Shown here: piece after piece, positions 44,303-55,871 of the stretch | Numbering within the stretch: the first letter of the stretch is position 1 | Layout of the letters: each line of letters starts with the position of its first letter | Assembly: GCA_963678675.1 (NCBI GenBank) | Contig: OY783191.1 | Span: forward strand, 23,063,368 to 23,127,367 | Direction of reading: 5' to 3' | From: Xiphydria camelus | Lineage: Eukaryota; Arthropoda; Insecta; Hymenoptera; Xiphydriidae | Length of the DNA: 64,000 bases | Notes under the pieces: model-generated | Told to the model about the DNA's origin: nothing | The model's database searches: none | What the model saw: only the letters and a program-made list of their open reading frames with translations | Made by a program: the position numbers and the translations under genes

Positions 44303-45127
44303 CACAGGCCGATAAAATTTAACGAAAGTCCTAACCCAGAAAGAGGACATTGTGTGCCCGAAGGATTTTGGTACGCTGAATCCGAATCCGGCCTCAGAAT
44401 TAACCCTATATGTCAGGTTTTCGAGATATCCTAACCTAAATGTGCGAAAAACACGTTTTTCTGCTAATTTCGGGGTTATGTATCATCGCGAATAAATTTT
44501 TTTTCTAAAAACCGATAACGCCTTTCTAAAGCAGCACTCACCCTTTAAAACAGTACCTCCAAATTTTGTATATCATTTTTTTTCATTGAAATATTTATGA
44601 CTGAAACTAGGTACTTTCGTTATTTCAATACAGCATTGGGTCACATGCAATTTTTCAAATGAACCGATATATTATATCAGTCTTTTCTATATGTAATATG
44701 ACCATAATTGAATGTTGAAACTACTCTAGAATCTCAAAATATCTTAATCTCAAAATGCAAATAAGGACTAAACTGGATTTGGAGTTAAGGAAATTGCATG
44801 TGACCCAATGCTGTATTGAAATAGCGAAAGTACCTAGTTTCAATCATAGATATCTCAATGAAAAAAAAATGATATACAAAATTTAGGGACATGGTTTTAA
44901 AGGGTAAGAGTGCTGCTTTAAGAAGGCGTCATATGTTTTTAGAAAAAAAATTTATACGCGATGATACATAACCCCGAATTTGGCAGAAAAGCGTGTTTTT
45001 CGCCCTTTTAGGTTAGGATATCTCGAAAATCTGACGTATAGGGTTAAATCTGAAGCCAGATTCGGATTCAGCGTATCAAGATCCTTCGGGCACACAAGGT
45101 CCCGTTTCTGGGTCTTGTCGGCCTGTG
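44303..45127. mobile_element. 825-bp MITE with CACAGGCCGA termini, TTA duplication
   Basis: Long inverted arms (CACAGGCCGATAAAATTTAA to its inverse) with 'ggttaggatatctcgaaaa' and 'catgcaatttt' pairs. TTA at 44300-44302 and 45128-45130. The inverse locus at ~40840 has one TTA and no insert. A TTA target fits PIF/Harbinger. No ORF of note. Confidence 0.9.
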
Positions 45128-45365
45128 TTATTTCTTATCACTTCTACACATTATTCATCATCATTTATAAATTACCGATTTCGATCTCCCGAATTGACAG
45201 CTACTGGGAGATCAGACGTTTGACACTTTTCGCTCGATTCGTAAGACCACAGCGCACTCTCGCGAAACCAATTCTAACTATTTAATGACTAGAGCACCGA
45301 TCCAACCACTTCCGGTCAAATGTCAGGGAAATTAAAAAATGGAGCTTCTCCGCGGACATACGGTA

Positions 45366-46364
45366 TGTATGTATAGTACCAGATTAATTTATAAAATCCG
45401 TTATTTTTCCGACGTAAGTACTATAAAAGAACACTAATTTATTCTCTGTCTAGAGTATGGAAAATACTCAATTTCTTAGTTTGTTCGCTGAGTTGCTTTT
45501 TATTAAATAAATTATAAGAAAGTGAAGCAGAATTTTACGATATACATACATTAAAATATCTTTTCCATGCCATTTGGGATAAATAAATATTTTAGTACTA
45601 TCGTTTTTAAATCCAGCTACCTATATATAGGTGTGTATGATGTAATAAAAATACAATGTATACTTGTTATCGTTATTACACGTTATACAATTGCACAATA
45701 TGTTCCGAAATTGTCTCAAGGAACCAAGTGATTGCTATTTTCTTATCTGCATTTCGTTACTAAAAAGAAATTGGCGCTTCTCTCCTGAAATTAGATCAAT
45801 ATAATCTGGACCGCGGAAATAAAATATCGCCGCTTTTCGATTCCATCTTTGAAAGGAACCTTTCCAAATAGTAAGAAACTAAAATACGTAGCATTTTGGT
45901 ATATCCTGGTTGGTTGAAGCTAGACAATCATATTTGTAAAACCTGCTTTTTCAAGGGAATACTGCTGCATTGCACGGCAGAGATCTCTTAAGATCTGAAG
46001 AAGCTGGAATAGGATTTATATGTTTATTGGAAGCGCACCCTTTCTTTCCGCTCTGGCGATTCTACAGGTTAGACTTGGATGGCTCTCCTTCAGGGGGCTC
46101 GCCTCTACCACTGGTATTGTGTTCGGCTTCCATTCCTTGTACTTCGCAATCTTTCTTATCTAGGTACTTCAATGCCTCAATGGAGAGGTATTCTGGTTTG
46201 TTGTTGTTGTGGCTCTCATTATTATCTTTCCTTCCATTCATCTCAGGCTCCACGTCCGCTAGAAGTTTGAAGATAACGCTAATGGGCGAATGAATAAGCT
46301 GCCCCCTTACAAGTCCCGTATAAGCTTCATGATTTCGAAGGACTCCACACGTACTTCAACTATA
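45366..46364. other. No gene confirmed
   Basis: AT-rich. 45970-46290 is open on both strands; the minus frame (46062-46253) is Asn/Glu-rich (MEPEMNGRKDNNESHNNNKP) and could be an exon, but no family is recognisable. Confidence 0.3.
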
Positions 46365-46783
46365 CAGGGTGTTCATTTTAAAACTTACCACCCACGTTAT
46401 CTGCGTAAAGAGACATATTTCTGAAAATCGCCGAGACACGTCAACAAAATTATTGAGGGGGAACATTTTTTATAAAAATTCGACGCCCCCCCCCCCCCCC
46501 CCTCAACCACCTGACTCCGGGGGCGGTAACCCCAATATTCTTAAATGGAACAGGGGGTCGAGTGATACCTCATTTTAAAGGGCTTTTAATTGTGTACATT
46601 TTGACGTCCTACTTTTCAAATTTGACGTTAAAATGAGGTATCACTCGAACCCCTGTTCCATTTAAGAATATTGGGGTTACCGCCCCCGGAGTCAGGTGGT
46701 TGAGGGGGGGGGCGTCGAATTTTTATAAAAAATGTTCCCCCTCAATAATTTTGAAAAATGTTCCCCCTCAAGCTTTAAAATAA
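46365..46783. mobile_element. CAGGGTGTTC foldback MITE, copy 2, right end lost
   Basis: Matches 369-839 from its left terminus through the C-tract and centre, but the right arm stops after 'ccccctcaataattttg' with a short repeat of itself. TA precedes the left end (46363-46364). The centre is inverted relative to copy 1. Confidence 0.8.
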
Positions 46784-48520
46784 AAAAAAAGTATTAAAAA
46801 ATTTCAAATTCTCACTAAGAAAACATTAATTTTTAACTGGGATGTGGGGTACATCCCAGGTGAGCTTTTATGTTTCAAAAACCCACGTGAGTAACGAAGG
46901 GTTAATGCTTGACAAGTTTTTTTACATGTTTATTCGCCTACTATAATATCGCTAAGTAGTATCAGAATTTAAGAACAGCGGAAGGTAGAATAGTGAGATA
47001 AAACACAGTTAACAATGTGGAAAATCGATTTCATAGCTATTTACATTGGGAGAAATACAGGGTGGATAAGAGCACGTGACTTTTAACAACAATAACGTAT
47101 ACATTTTTTGAAAAATAATGTACAGGTGATAAACGCGACGATGATTTGTCCAGAGGGATAGGGGATGCTCATCAGGGTTGGTATTCGTTTTGTCAATGTA
47201 TTATAACTTCTCTCCTGACTCTAACCAGGCTAAAGTGATATTTGTGCACAATCAGGCATATATACCTCAACAGACAAGTTGTTTGAAATTCAAATCGATT
47301 GTCTTCACAACAATTCGAGATATCAAGAAGAAGTTTAAATAAAAAATATTTACCTGTATTTTCATTAGAAAAAAGGCTAATCCTAATTTTGCATATATCT
47401 CCAATATGTTGTAAGATAATCGTGTTCAAAGTTGAACAAAAACTGAGGCGTTTATCCTACGTATACATTTTTTGAAAAATAGTAAAAACCCTATGTGGCG
47501 TATAAAAAATCTGACCTTTTCAGTAAGGATCATACTTTTAAGAATATATTGAAATTATGGCTCTCAGTTTAGTGTCAATGCATTTATCATGTTCTTACGT
47601 GCGACCATTTGCAACCACGAATTTCAATTTAGTAATCCATATTACACAAACATTTTTTCTGCTTCTATACAATCATTTTATTGAAAGTGATTCTTACGGT
47701 AGACACATAAGCGCGAGTTCTCACTTTGCTCGGCTGTGTACCGCTTTATGCGCGTATCTCGTCATTCGAACGGAAGAAAGCACAGCGCTCAGAAGGAACT
47801 ATATGAAGATCCTTATCCAGGGTACGCGCAATAGTCCCCGGCACCGAATGCACTCGAGTCTCGCGGTCGACGGTAAAGCATATATACAGCTTCGGGGTTT
47901 TCAACCGTAAAACTTGTTTGAATTCTGTACCAGCTGTTCCAAGGCTGAAGTAGGGGTCGCTCGTGAATAAAGCAAGCTAACGGCCCATTAAATCGGTACA
48001 CATATAAAAGGCTAATAAATCTGACTTTTGTTTATCCCGCGACGGAGGTATACGTCCGTCGAGATAAAATCGGAAAAGGGGGTGATTCGTTTCTAAGATC
48101 GGTCGCGCTCCCTTTCGTCCGCCGAGCATTTCCTTCCACAGCCGATAAAAATTCGAGTCAGCATTCGACATGTGTATATGCATGAGAGTAAAGACGAAAA
48201 GGCCCATCGAGAAAAATTGATCGATCCTTCTCAGAGTTCGGTTATTCGAACGGGAAGCTTATATGGATATAGTCTTAAAATGGTTTCTCGCTCGGATATT
48301 GCGGCGCACTCTTGTGGATATTCTACAATATAATATGTAGTTTTTCATGACTCTCTCTTTTAACGCCATTATCTTATTCTCGAGTAAGACAGACTTTAAA
48401 TCTATAGAGCGAAGAGGGATGACTAAGCATTTTTCGGTTATGTAAAAAATCAAGTTGACTGAAATGACAATAGTCGTGAAAAAGACAGAAAATGATATTC
48501 CTCTCGATACACACGTATGC
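46784..48520. other. No gene recognised
   Basis: A lone TIR-like 'tacagggtggataagag' at 47056 may be a fragment of another TA element; 'acgtatacattttttgaaaa' occurs directly at ~47085 and ~47456. The frames at 47557-47910 and 47977-48207 have no motif. Confidence 0.35.
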
Positions 48521-48772
48521 TATATGAGGCGTTGAAAACCAGAATGGTGTGAGTCACATTTTATGTACGTTGAGATTATTTGACTGCAAAATTAAGTACA
48601 ATTTGAAAAATCTGTCTAGATGATACAAAACAGATATTTTAAATCATACATATTTGTTTTGTATCATCTATATAAGTACAGATTTTTCAAATTGTACTTA
48701 ACTTTGTATTCAAATAATCTCAGCTTACATAAAATGTGACTTACACCATTCTGGTTTTCAACGGCTCATATA
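48521..48772. mobile_element. 252-bp palindromic MITE
   Basis: TATATGAGGCGTTGAAAACC faces its inverse with one mismatch, and the arms stay paired to a centre near 48645 ('ttgtatcatct'). TA-rich ends suggest a TA target. Confidence 0.8.
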
Positions 48773-49243
48773 ATAAAATGTAAAACGCATTTTCTATAGT
48801 TCATCTATAGTATCGAAATATTATTTGTATATATCTCTATAAAGCGACACTAATTAACAGTTAATAAATATTTCAATCCTTCTAAAAAGAGTTGCATCTA
48901 CTGCCTCCAAAAAAATTATTAAGATCCTACGTTCATTTCAAACTGTACCCACTCTAGAAGCATTTGGCGCAGAGCTTAAAGTGAATATAGCCATACAATC
49001 TATCGGTTAATTAATTTATAATAATTTATAATATCCAGCATAGCATATTCCAAAAAAAATTATTCGATAAACTTAAATATTGTTTTATTTCGCCATTTTT
49101 TGAAATACAGTTTATAATTATTAGATAACCGCAACATTATCTTATATGATGTGTAGCTCTTCTATTTTCAGTAGTCTAAAAAATATTATCTCCCCTTGTA
49201 TTTATACACAACTCTAACGGAAATTATTCTCTGCCGACCTGTA
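48773..49243. other. AT-rich, nothing recognised
   Basis: No repeat shared with the rest of the window and no ORF of note. Confidence 0.4.
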
Positions 49244-50213
49244 AATCGACTTTGATTGTTGATAGTGAAGAAAAATCAAATTTATTGGTTGATCCATCCA
49301 CTATCAACAATCAAAGTCGTGGCAGAAAAATAAGGGATACCATGGAATTGGATTACAATAATGGAGTAACTTCTGTATTATTATTTTTTCTTTATCGATA
49401 TATTTCCTCTTTCGTATTATACTATCACAAGTTCCAATTTATATACCGACCTGTCAAACGTGAAGTGTATATATGTATCTCACTTCTATTTCATCTCTTC
49501 TTCACCTCTGGTGTAACGACGGAAATTACAAAATATCATAATTTATACCCCACAAAGCACGTTTTTGCAAGTAACTTTTCTGTAACATTCCTGCGATATT
49601 TTACAATATTCATGAACACTACCGTATGTTAGAAATATATATTTCTCGATAAAAACGTTTCGAAATAATTACGTCGAAAGGTCTCCTCGGTAAGGTAGGT
49701 ACAGCTCGATAAGATTGTACTTGTCAGGGCTGAATTATATGGCGATTTTATAATTATTTTAGGAAGTCCCAGAAGAATACAGGTGCAGCAAAATATCGAT
49801 GCTGTGTTAGAAAGTATAAGGAATAACCCTCGAACGCGAGTATTCGGGCTGTGGCAACAGAAGTTAGAAGCAGCAAGTCCATGGTTGGGAGGATATTGAA
49901 GGATGAAAATTTTCATCCATTTAAAGTGACACACGTCCATGCACTCGAGGCAGCAGATCCAGCCCGCCGAATGAATTACGGCAACTGGTTCTTGGAACAA
50001 CAAGTGGATGATCCCTCGTTCGAAAGAAACTCCCTCGTTTCGTATACGACTTGGAGTCCTTCTGGATAGAATTGGACAGCAGCACGTTTATTCCTGTAAC
50101 AAATTGTAAATAACACAATCATATCCAGCACATTTCACTATTTAAAATATACCGAGCTTACTCTACGTAGAAATTAAGAAACTATATTAATCTGAGTTAA
50201 CCAATTCTATAGA
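49244..50213 (+). repeat. Family B block with the best transposase fragment
   Basis: Half hairpin, then the complete long B arm, the mariner-like fragment and the 'tctgagttaaccaattctat' end. The block continues at 54854 after the 4.6-kb insertion. Confidence 0.75.
49822..50068 (+). pseudogene. Mariner/IS630-like transposase fragment in family B (copy 4, best preserved)
   Basis: An open frame covers the end of the HTH (AVATEVRSSKSMVGRILKDE), the linker NFHPFKVTHVHALEAADPAR and NYGNWFLEQQVDDPSFERN, which in relatives precedes the catalytic 'ILFTDEA' strand. That strand is absent: the frame runs into SLVSYTTWSPSG and stops. All B copies stop at the same place, so the loss predates the spread of B. 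B is therefore probably a deletion derivative of a Tc1/mariner-group transposon, moved by another copy's enzyme. Confidence 0.65.
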
Positions 50214-50524
50214 TAACTAGGGGGCATCCGCCCCCTGCTCGCTTCGCTCGGCAACCCCCGGGGGGCTATCGCCCCCGCGCCGCTATCTCGGCGCTCCCTC
50301 AAGTTTGTAGGGGACGGCGGTCGGTCAACGGACTTATCTCGCGACGCTTACCGTATAGTAATCTGCTTAGCTGGCTTGCAGCGCACCGAACGACGACCGA
50401 TAGTATTGGGACCGTGCAACTGGTTGGAGGGGATACGGCGAACGATCGTGCGTAACTAGTGGTGAAGTCTAGAAGTTAGTAGGCACGTCTCTCCATATAA
50501 TATCAAGTGTCTAATTGTTTAAAC

Positions 50525-52348
50525 ATGGGAGTGCGCAAATGCTGTGTTATTAGTTGTCAAAATACTCAACAACAACAACAAGAAACAACAAGTATAAATT
50601 CTATTATTTCCCAAGAGCTCAGCATAAGTTGATTGAAAGGGAAAAGTGGATTGCCATCGTAAGAAAGCAGAAGTAAGTATCATAACCTCAATTGTTCATT
50701 CGAAAAATATATACACGATAAATCATTTAAAATGATTATTAAGTTTTATTAAAATAAAGAGTAACAGTTAATTCTTTACATTTTAGTGGATATGAATGCA
50801 GTTGGAATCCCAAACCATTAGATACAATCTGCAGTTCTCATTTTATCGGAGATAATAGGGAGACGAAGAACTGAGTCCCAATTATATACCAACGAAGTTT
50901 ATTTCAACTAATCCTGGACAAACCTTGAATGAAACTGCAGCTCTAAAAAGGTAATTATTCTATTCTTATTATTAAACCCAAACTAATACAGTTAAATGTA
51001 ACAATTGACAAATAATTTCAGACACCAGCGTTTCCTAAAGCGTAGGCTACCGAAAGGATTGTCAGTGGTGACTGCAAGTAATATCAACTCCGATAGTGAT
51101 GTAAATGCCAAGGTTCCAATGGATTCCACTTCGAAAAGAGAAGAAAATTCAGCGAATGAAGATAAGAGTAAAATAGCGATGGATGATAGCGATAGCGATG
51201 AGTTCATATTTGATTTGTGTGGTAAACGTCATCAAGAGTGTCAAGTAGATATTTTTGTTCCTTGCGATAGATTTGAAAAACTGTTATGTTGCAATAGATT
51301 TAGCTTTGGATCTAACACCTGTGAAGCTGAAACTCAAACTGAGATAAATATGCCAACTGGTACAATAGAAACAAATTGTTCGAGGAAGTTCAAAAATAAA
51401 AGGTGTGGCACACTGCAAAAAGATTATGTCGATACGCGAGTTGGATCTGATTCTGTATACAATGAATTTGATGATGGAATTAATTTCCAAGGATTAGTTG
51501 AAAACGATGAACAACTGACAGATCTTGCTGGGGTGTCATTTGATATTTTCAACTTTTTGATGGAGAAACTGACTGTGTCAGAAAAAATCCAAATTCCAAA
51601 AAATATTAGGCTGTTTATTTTTCTTTTCAAAATGAAAACTGCTTTAACATTCGCAGCGATTAGCGCAATATTCTATATTCATAGAACAACAGTTTCCAGG
51701 ATCTTTTATTCAACTTTGGAAAGTCTAACTCAAGCGACTGCAACTTTAGTATTTTGGCCAGACAAATCAAGTGTTCGAGCAACAATGCCTGATTCCTTCA
51801 AGCCACAGTACAGTGATACTCGAGTCATCATTGACTGTACCGAGTTCAAAATAGGTATTCCTTCTACATTGGATGATCGAGTTTTTTGTTATTCTCACTA
51901 TAAGAAGGGGTTTACTATTAAAGTGTTGATTGGTATTACTCCTGGTGGTTTTATCTATTTTAAGTCTCCTGCAGCCGGTGGCCGAAAAAGTGATTCTCAA
52001 ATAACAATCGAATCTGGTTTTATTGATTATTTAGAAGAAGGAGATACGGTGTGTACTAGCAGATAAAGGATTCCCAGAAATTAAAAATATTATTGACAGT
52101 CAAGGTAAAAAAGCGATTGTGATTATGCCACCATTTTTAGAAAAAAAAAAGAATTTTCACGAGAAGAAACTAGGGACACTTATACTGTGACTAGAGTTAG
52201 AATTCACGTGGAAAGGATAATGCAACGTTTGAGGACTTACCATATTTTAAATAAAATACCGGAACATTTATTCGATCATGTTGACAGTATTATACATATG
52301 CGCTGTGTACTTGTAAATCTACAACCGCCAATATTTGCATCAACGTAG
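50525..52348 (+). pseudogene. THAP domain plus DDE_Tnp_4-like transposase (PIF/Harbinger-ISL2EU type), broken
   Basis: Exon 1 (50525-50672) begins MGVRKCCVISCQN, the THAP C..C start, and after a frameshift reads FYYFPRA...WIAIVRKQK to a GTAAGT donor. Exon 2 (50787-50950) gives GYECSWNPKPLDTICSSHF, completing the C2CH zinc site, with a one-base shift before DEELSPNYIPTKF. Exon 3 (from 51022) holds an acidic linker, a helix-turn-helix (FDIFNFLMEKLTVSE...TTVSRIFYS), and the catalytic region: IIDCTEF (first Asp, ~51832), ADKGFPEI (second, ~52065 after a small insertion) and VRIHVERIMQRL (Glu, ~52205). A frameshift lies in the A-run at 52141. Four to five lesions leave it inactive. The family cuts and pastes DNA. 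Confidence 0.75.
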
Positions 52349-52865
52349 TGAAACATATGTTCAGGAATTTTATTCAAAATCTGATGAGTTCTTAAACGCT
52401 GCATGATTCTTTCGACGTGTATTCTAACTTTTGCAATAGAATAAGTTTGTTCAGTTTTCTCTTTGGAAAAGTGAAAGTTCTTTTCCAAAAAAGGTGGCAT
52501 AACTAGAATAACCTTTTTCCCTGCGCTGTCAAGTGTGGTTTTTATTTCAGGAAATCCTTTACCCGCCAAAACTATATCGCCGTCCTGTAACAAGTCTATG
52601 AGACCGGACTCAATTGTTATCTGTGAGTCACTTTTTCTATCGCCCTTATTTTTTATAATGTGAGTAACAATACACACGATCATCAACAGCAGAAGAAACG
52701 TCAATTCTGAACTCAGCGCAGTCAATAATCACTCGAGTATCAGCATATTGGGCCTTGAAACAATTAGGCATTGTTGCATTTCCAAAAGTGAATAAAAAAT
52801 TAGGAAATGAAAATGATCAAATGATACACCAGTAAGGTCTATGAGCTGTTCATCGTTTGTAACTG
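52349..52865 (-). pseudogene. Second, deleted copy of the DDE_4 transposase, tail to tail with the first
   Basis: The minus strand has DEQLIDLTGVSFDHFHFL, then after a deletion 'MPNCFKAQYADTRVIIDCAEF' in broken frames, then a frame to 52276 with DRKSDSQITIESGLIDLL, VLAGKGFPEIKTTL (Asp replaced by Gly) and VRIHVERIMQRLRTHQIL. It is ~80% like the first copy by eye, so the two diverged before or after an inverted duplication. The reading frame runs past its own end into the antisense of copy 1. Confidence 0.7.
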
Positions 52866-53849
52866 ATCAGTGAAAATGAATTCCTCTATCTTTACATTCA
52901 TCCACCGCTGAATCATTTCCAAATGCCACATCTAAAGTAACCTTCTGCGCTGTGCCGCATCCTTCTATTTGCTTATTGTAATTCTATACCTACATATAAA
53001 TAATTGCTATAAAATGCACCACCGTCTCACGTCACGATCTGCATAGCAGCGCATAACTTGTACAGATTCCAATAAAATGTTTTATACAAATTTGTGTTAT
53101 TAGTTGAAACATGTCTTATTATGCGTCAAAAACCCCGGCACTGTAGGTTTGATAGTTTTCGTAAAATTAATTCCTAAATATTACATTAAAAAGAAGCGTC
53201 TAGACAGTAATACCCCCTCAATCCGTTATTGCATAACACGGTAAAATTGTATCCAAGGTATCTGCTGGGTAAATGTAACTCGTTCACTGCCAGCCACTAC
53301 CGCTACCGAGTTAAAGTACATTATATGGCAGTCAACGTATCTCAAGGTGAATAAACCGGCACTAAATGTTGTACTTACTATTTATTGCAATTCTATACAT
53401 ATAAATAATTGCTATAAAATACACCTGATGAAAAACATTCATATTGTTGTTCACTAATTGGTTTTGCCGAGGATTTCTATATTCTTATCGTATTTGGTAC
53501 TGTATAAAAGTGCCTATTTTTCGCCGACTACTGCCACCAGGTGTCACTGTACGGATGTTGCACGGTCCCAATACTACAGCCGATTGGTGACCGACGCGCT
53601 GCAGAGGACGGGAAATAATTTGAAGGAAAACTGTGTGTGTGTGTGTTTAAAGTGAAACTTCTTTGCTGAGGGTATAGTAGTGAAATCGCGCGACGTGTAA
53701 CGAAATACACACTTTAGCGCTCTCCACCCTGCCTCACTCAACGCTCTCGACCGTGCCCCATTCCACCGCTCATGAGGCGACGCAGTGTCGGATTTCTACT
53801 GAGGACGAAAGAAAGAAACTAGTCATCGATGGTCCATATCATGATCCCC
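52866..53849. other. Noncoding part of the 4.6-kb insert
   Basis: 'ctataaaatgcaccacc'-like text recurs at ~53005 and ~53410. 53540-53610 ('gcacggtcccaatactac') is the inverse of 50380-50425, a hint of a subterminal inverted repeat. Confidence 0.4.
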
Positions 53850-54110
53850 GTATGCTCTTTTATGCAGGCCATAGATGCTACTGTCTACCGTACGGTCTGC
53901 CTGCGCAGGTCTACCGTAGCGTGTATGGGACGGTTCGGTATACCGGAGAGGTCCTTCACTTTCACCGTACGGTCGCGCTCGAAAAAGAACCGATTTTCGA
54001 TCTTGCTCTGGTCGCCTGTGCAGGTCTGCCATCGCTCCCCATACACGCTCCAGTTTTCCTGCGCAGGTCTGCCACCGTACGGTGGACCGTACGGTAGACC
54101 GTAGCGTATA
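53850..54110. repeat. GC-rich patch of ACCGTACGGT palindromes and TGCGCAGGTCT repeats
   Basis: 'accgtacggt' or 'ccgtacggtc' occurs at least five times and 'gcgcaggtctaccgt' or 'gtgcaggtctgcc' at least four times within 260 bp. Open frames on both strands result from this composition and are not proposed as genes. Confidence 0.6.
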
Positions 54111-54473
54111 TGGCCGGCATTAGTTAGTTCCGTGGAGAGTGTGAAAGAGTTTCTTCCCAGCGCATCCTGATAAAGAATATTGTTTGTAATGAGAACACAG
54201 AGAGAGTGCTTTTACTTAATTCCGAACGCCTATTTCCTACGTAAATGAGCACTGACCATTCCTTCGTGTGTATTATGTAGGTATATATGTATGTATATAA
54301 TTACATTATTGCATTATGGCAAAAACCGCTCAAAAGAAATAAACTCCTGTAGGAGTTGGTGAAGTAGGAGGAAGAGGTGGAGGTGGAGAAGGAGGAGGAT
54401 ATAGATTGTCGTAGTTTTTTCTGTCATGGTAATAGAAGCAGACGCTATGTAATAATATGCTGGGCTGCTCGGC

Positions 54474-54705
54474 TGACTTGCAACGCACCGATCGACGATC
54501 GATAGCATACTAAATCCCGTTGGCGGCCAATATAAATTGTCGTGGAGTTTTTCCCGTCATGGTAATCATGTGAAGCCGACGATATGTAATGATCTGTTCG
54601 ACTCGCTTGCAACGCCGGCCAAACGGGTAGACGGGCCTCTACTCGACTGGCTTGCACCGCACCGATCGACGACCGATAGCATACTGCATCCCATTGGCGG
54701 CCGAC
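54474..54705 (+). repeat. Direct repeats of a ~55-bp module
   Basis: 'ttgcaacgcaccgatcgacg' (54478) and 'ttgcaccgcaccgatcgacg' (54653), both followed by 'cgatagcatact' and 'cccrttggcggcc'. The module also occurs once near the left end of the insert (50374-50412). Confidence 0.7.
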
Positions 54706-54853
54706 GTGTGGTGGGGGGGACGTGCTTGGTGGGAGGATGCCGCGGTAGGCGATAGGTGGACCGATACGTCAGTGGGCGATTGGTGGGGTAGGTTTCGGAT
54801 AGTTCGGTCGGTCGTCGATCCGAAAAACTATTTTATAGAATAGAGGGAAGAGA

Positions 54854-55099
54854 TAATGACAGAATTATTAAAAATGAAAACGCATCTTGAATTTGATTTA
54901 CTTTACCCTTCTCTTCATTCCTTGTAAAGAGTAGCGCATTGGTAGATTGGTAGATAAGAGTCGGATAAGTTCGTATAACTTTCCGTATTGAAAATGAATA
55001 CGGTTCTGTACAGCTCGAATACATGTATTGTTTTCGTCTTAAATCTGTACTAGGGCCATGTAAAGCCGTATTTATTTTAATATGGAGACTTTTATGGCC
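54854..55099 (+). repeat. Short continuation of family B, then unrecognised sequence
   Basis: 'taatgacagaattattaaaa' resumes the interrupted B unit; beyond ~54880 nothing is recognised. Confidence 0.6.
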
Positions 55100-55745
55100 T
55101 TATTCAGCACTTATCTGCCTAATCGGTATCAGTGATTCCTCATTGACCGTCGTTACACCAGAGACGAAGAAGAGATGAAATAGAAGTGAGGTACATGTAC
55201 ACTTCAGGTTTGACAGATCGGTGTATAAATTGGAACTTCTGATAGTACGGAAGAGGAAATATATCGATAGAGAAAAAATAATGATGAAGTAATCATTAGG
55301 GAAGGGAGTAAGAAATAATGATGACTTGATTATTGTGATCCAATTCCATTGCATCTCCTATTTTTCTGCCACGGCTTGTTGACAGAGAAGAAAAACCATC
55401 GATTCGTCCCGTGCTCGCATGACGCTGAAAACAAAAAATAGAATATCCACAAAGATATTTGTCCTTCATACGCAATCAAGGTAAGGTTAAAGCGCTCAGA
55501 TAGAAATAACTTATCTGATGGCAATTCTTCTGAGATACTGCCGTCTCCTTTCCTGCTCTTTATGCACAGCCAACCAGCGAAAAATAGCACTGCATCCGTT
55601 CACTATCTCGATTATTCGAAAAAAATGCAAACGATTATCAAACTATATGGAGCGTCTGTCACATTCGCCACTATTGAGATGACCGATGTTTTTCGGACTG
55701 AAACGTCTACTTCCTTCATTACTCCGATTACACTGAATTTTTGAT
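55100..55745 (-). repeat. Inverted copy of 18080-18760 (family B with 5' extension)
   Basis: Shares 'gcgtcatgcgagcacg', 'ggcaattcttctgagatact' and 'attcagtgtaatcggagt' with 18080-18480 in inverse order, and has a short duplication near 55290-55310. Confidence 0.8.
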
Positions 55746-55871
55746 GTGTAAACATCTATGCTATGGCTCTGCGGTAGGACCTTCCTGGGAAATTGAGCGT
55801 CAGACGTAAGCCATGTAGATGTGACTGCGTCAGTGTGTGTGTGGCGCTACTGCGCATACTATTCGCGCAAG

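Larger units (their letters stand above)
40575..45365. repeat. ~4.8-kb palindrome built from B, C and D modules
   Basis: 'ataccgtatgtccgcggaga' at ~40580 faces its inverse ending near 45365, and 40680-40860 faces 45125-45295. Inside lie family C in both orientations at either side, B hairpins, and the MITE 44303-45127. Its interior matches 21960-24060 in inverse order, so this locus and the 18-25-kb block share ancestry. Confidence 0.75.
50217..54853 (+). mobile_element. 4.6-kb insertion carrying THAP/DDE_4-type transposase remnants
   Basis: The B unit is cut after 'ttctatagataa' and resumes at 'taatgacagaattatt' (54854); intact B copies at 19665 and 21530 show both sides joined. TAA at 50214-50216 and 54854-54856 fits the 3-bp target of PIF/Harbinger, though one empty copy reads TAATAA. 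The left end has a GC-rich hairpin (GGGGGCATCCGCCCCC). I see no matching TIR at the right end, so the insert may be composite. Confidence 0.65.

Noticed and set aside
53823..54104. ORFs of 69-114 codons as genes
   Set aside because: Produced by the repeated palindromic GC-rich patch; open on both strands and without any motif.
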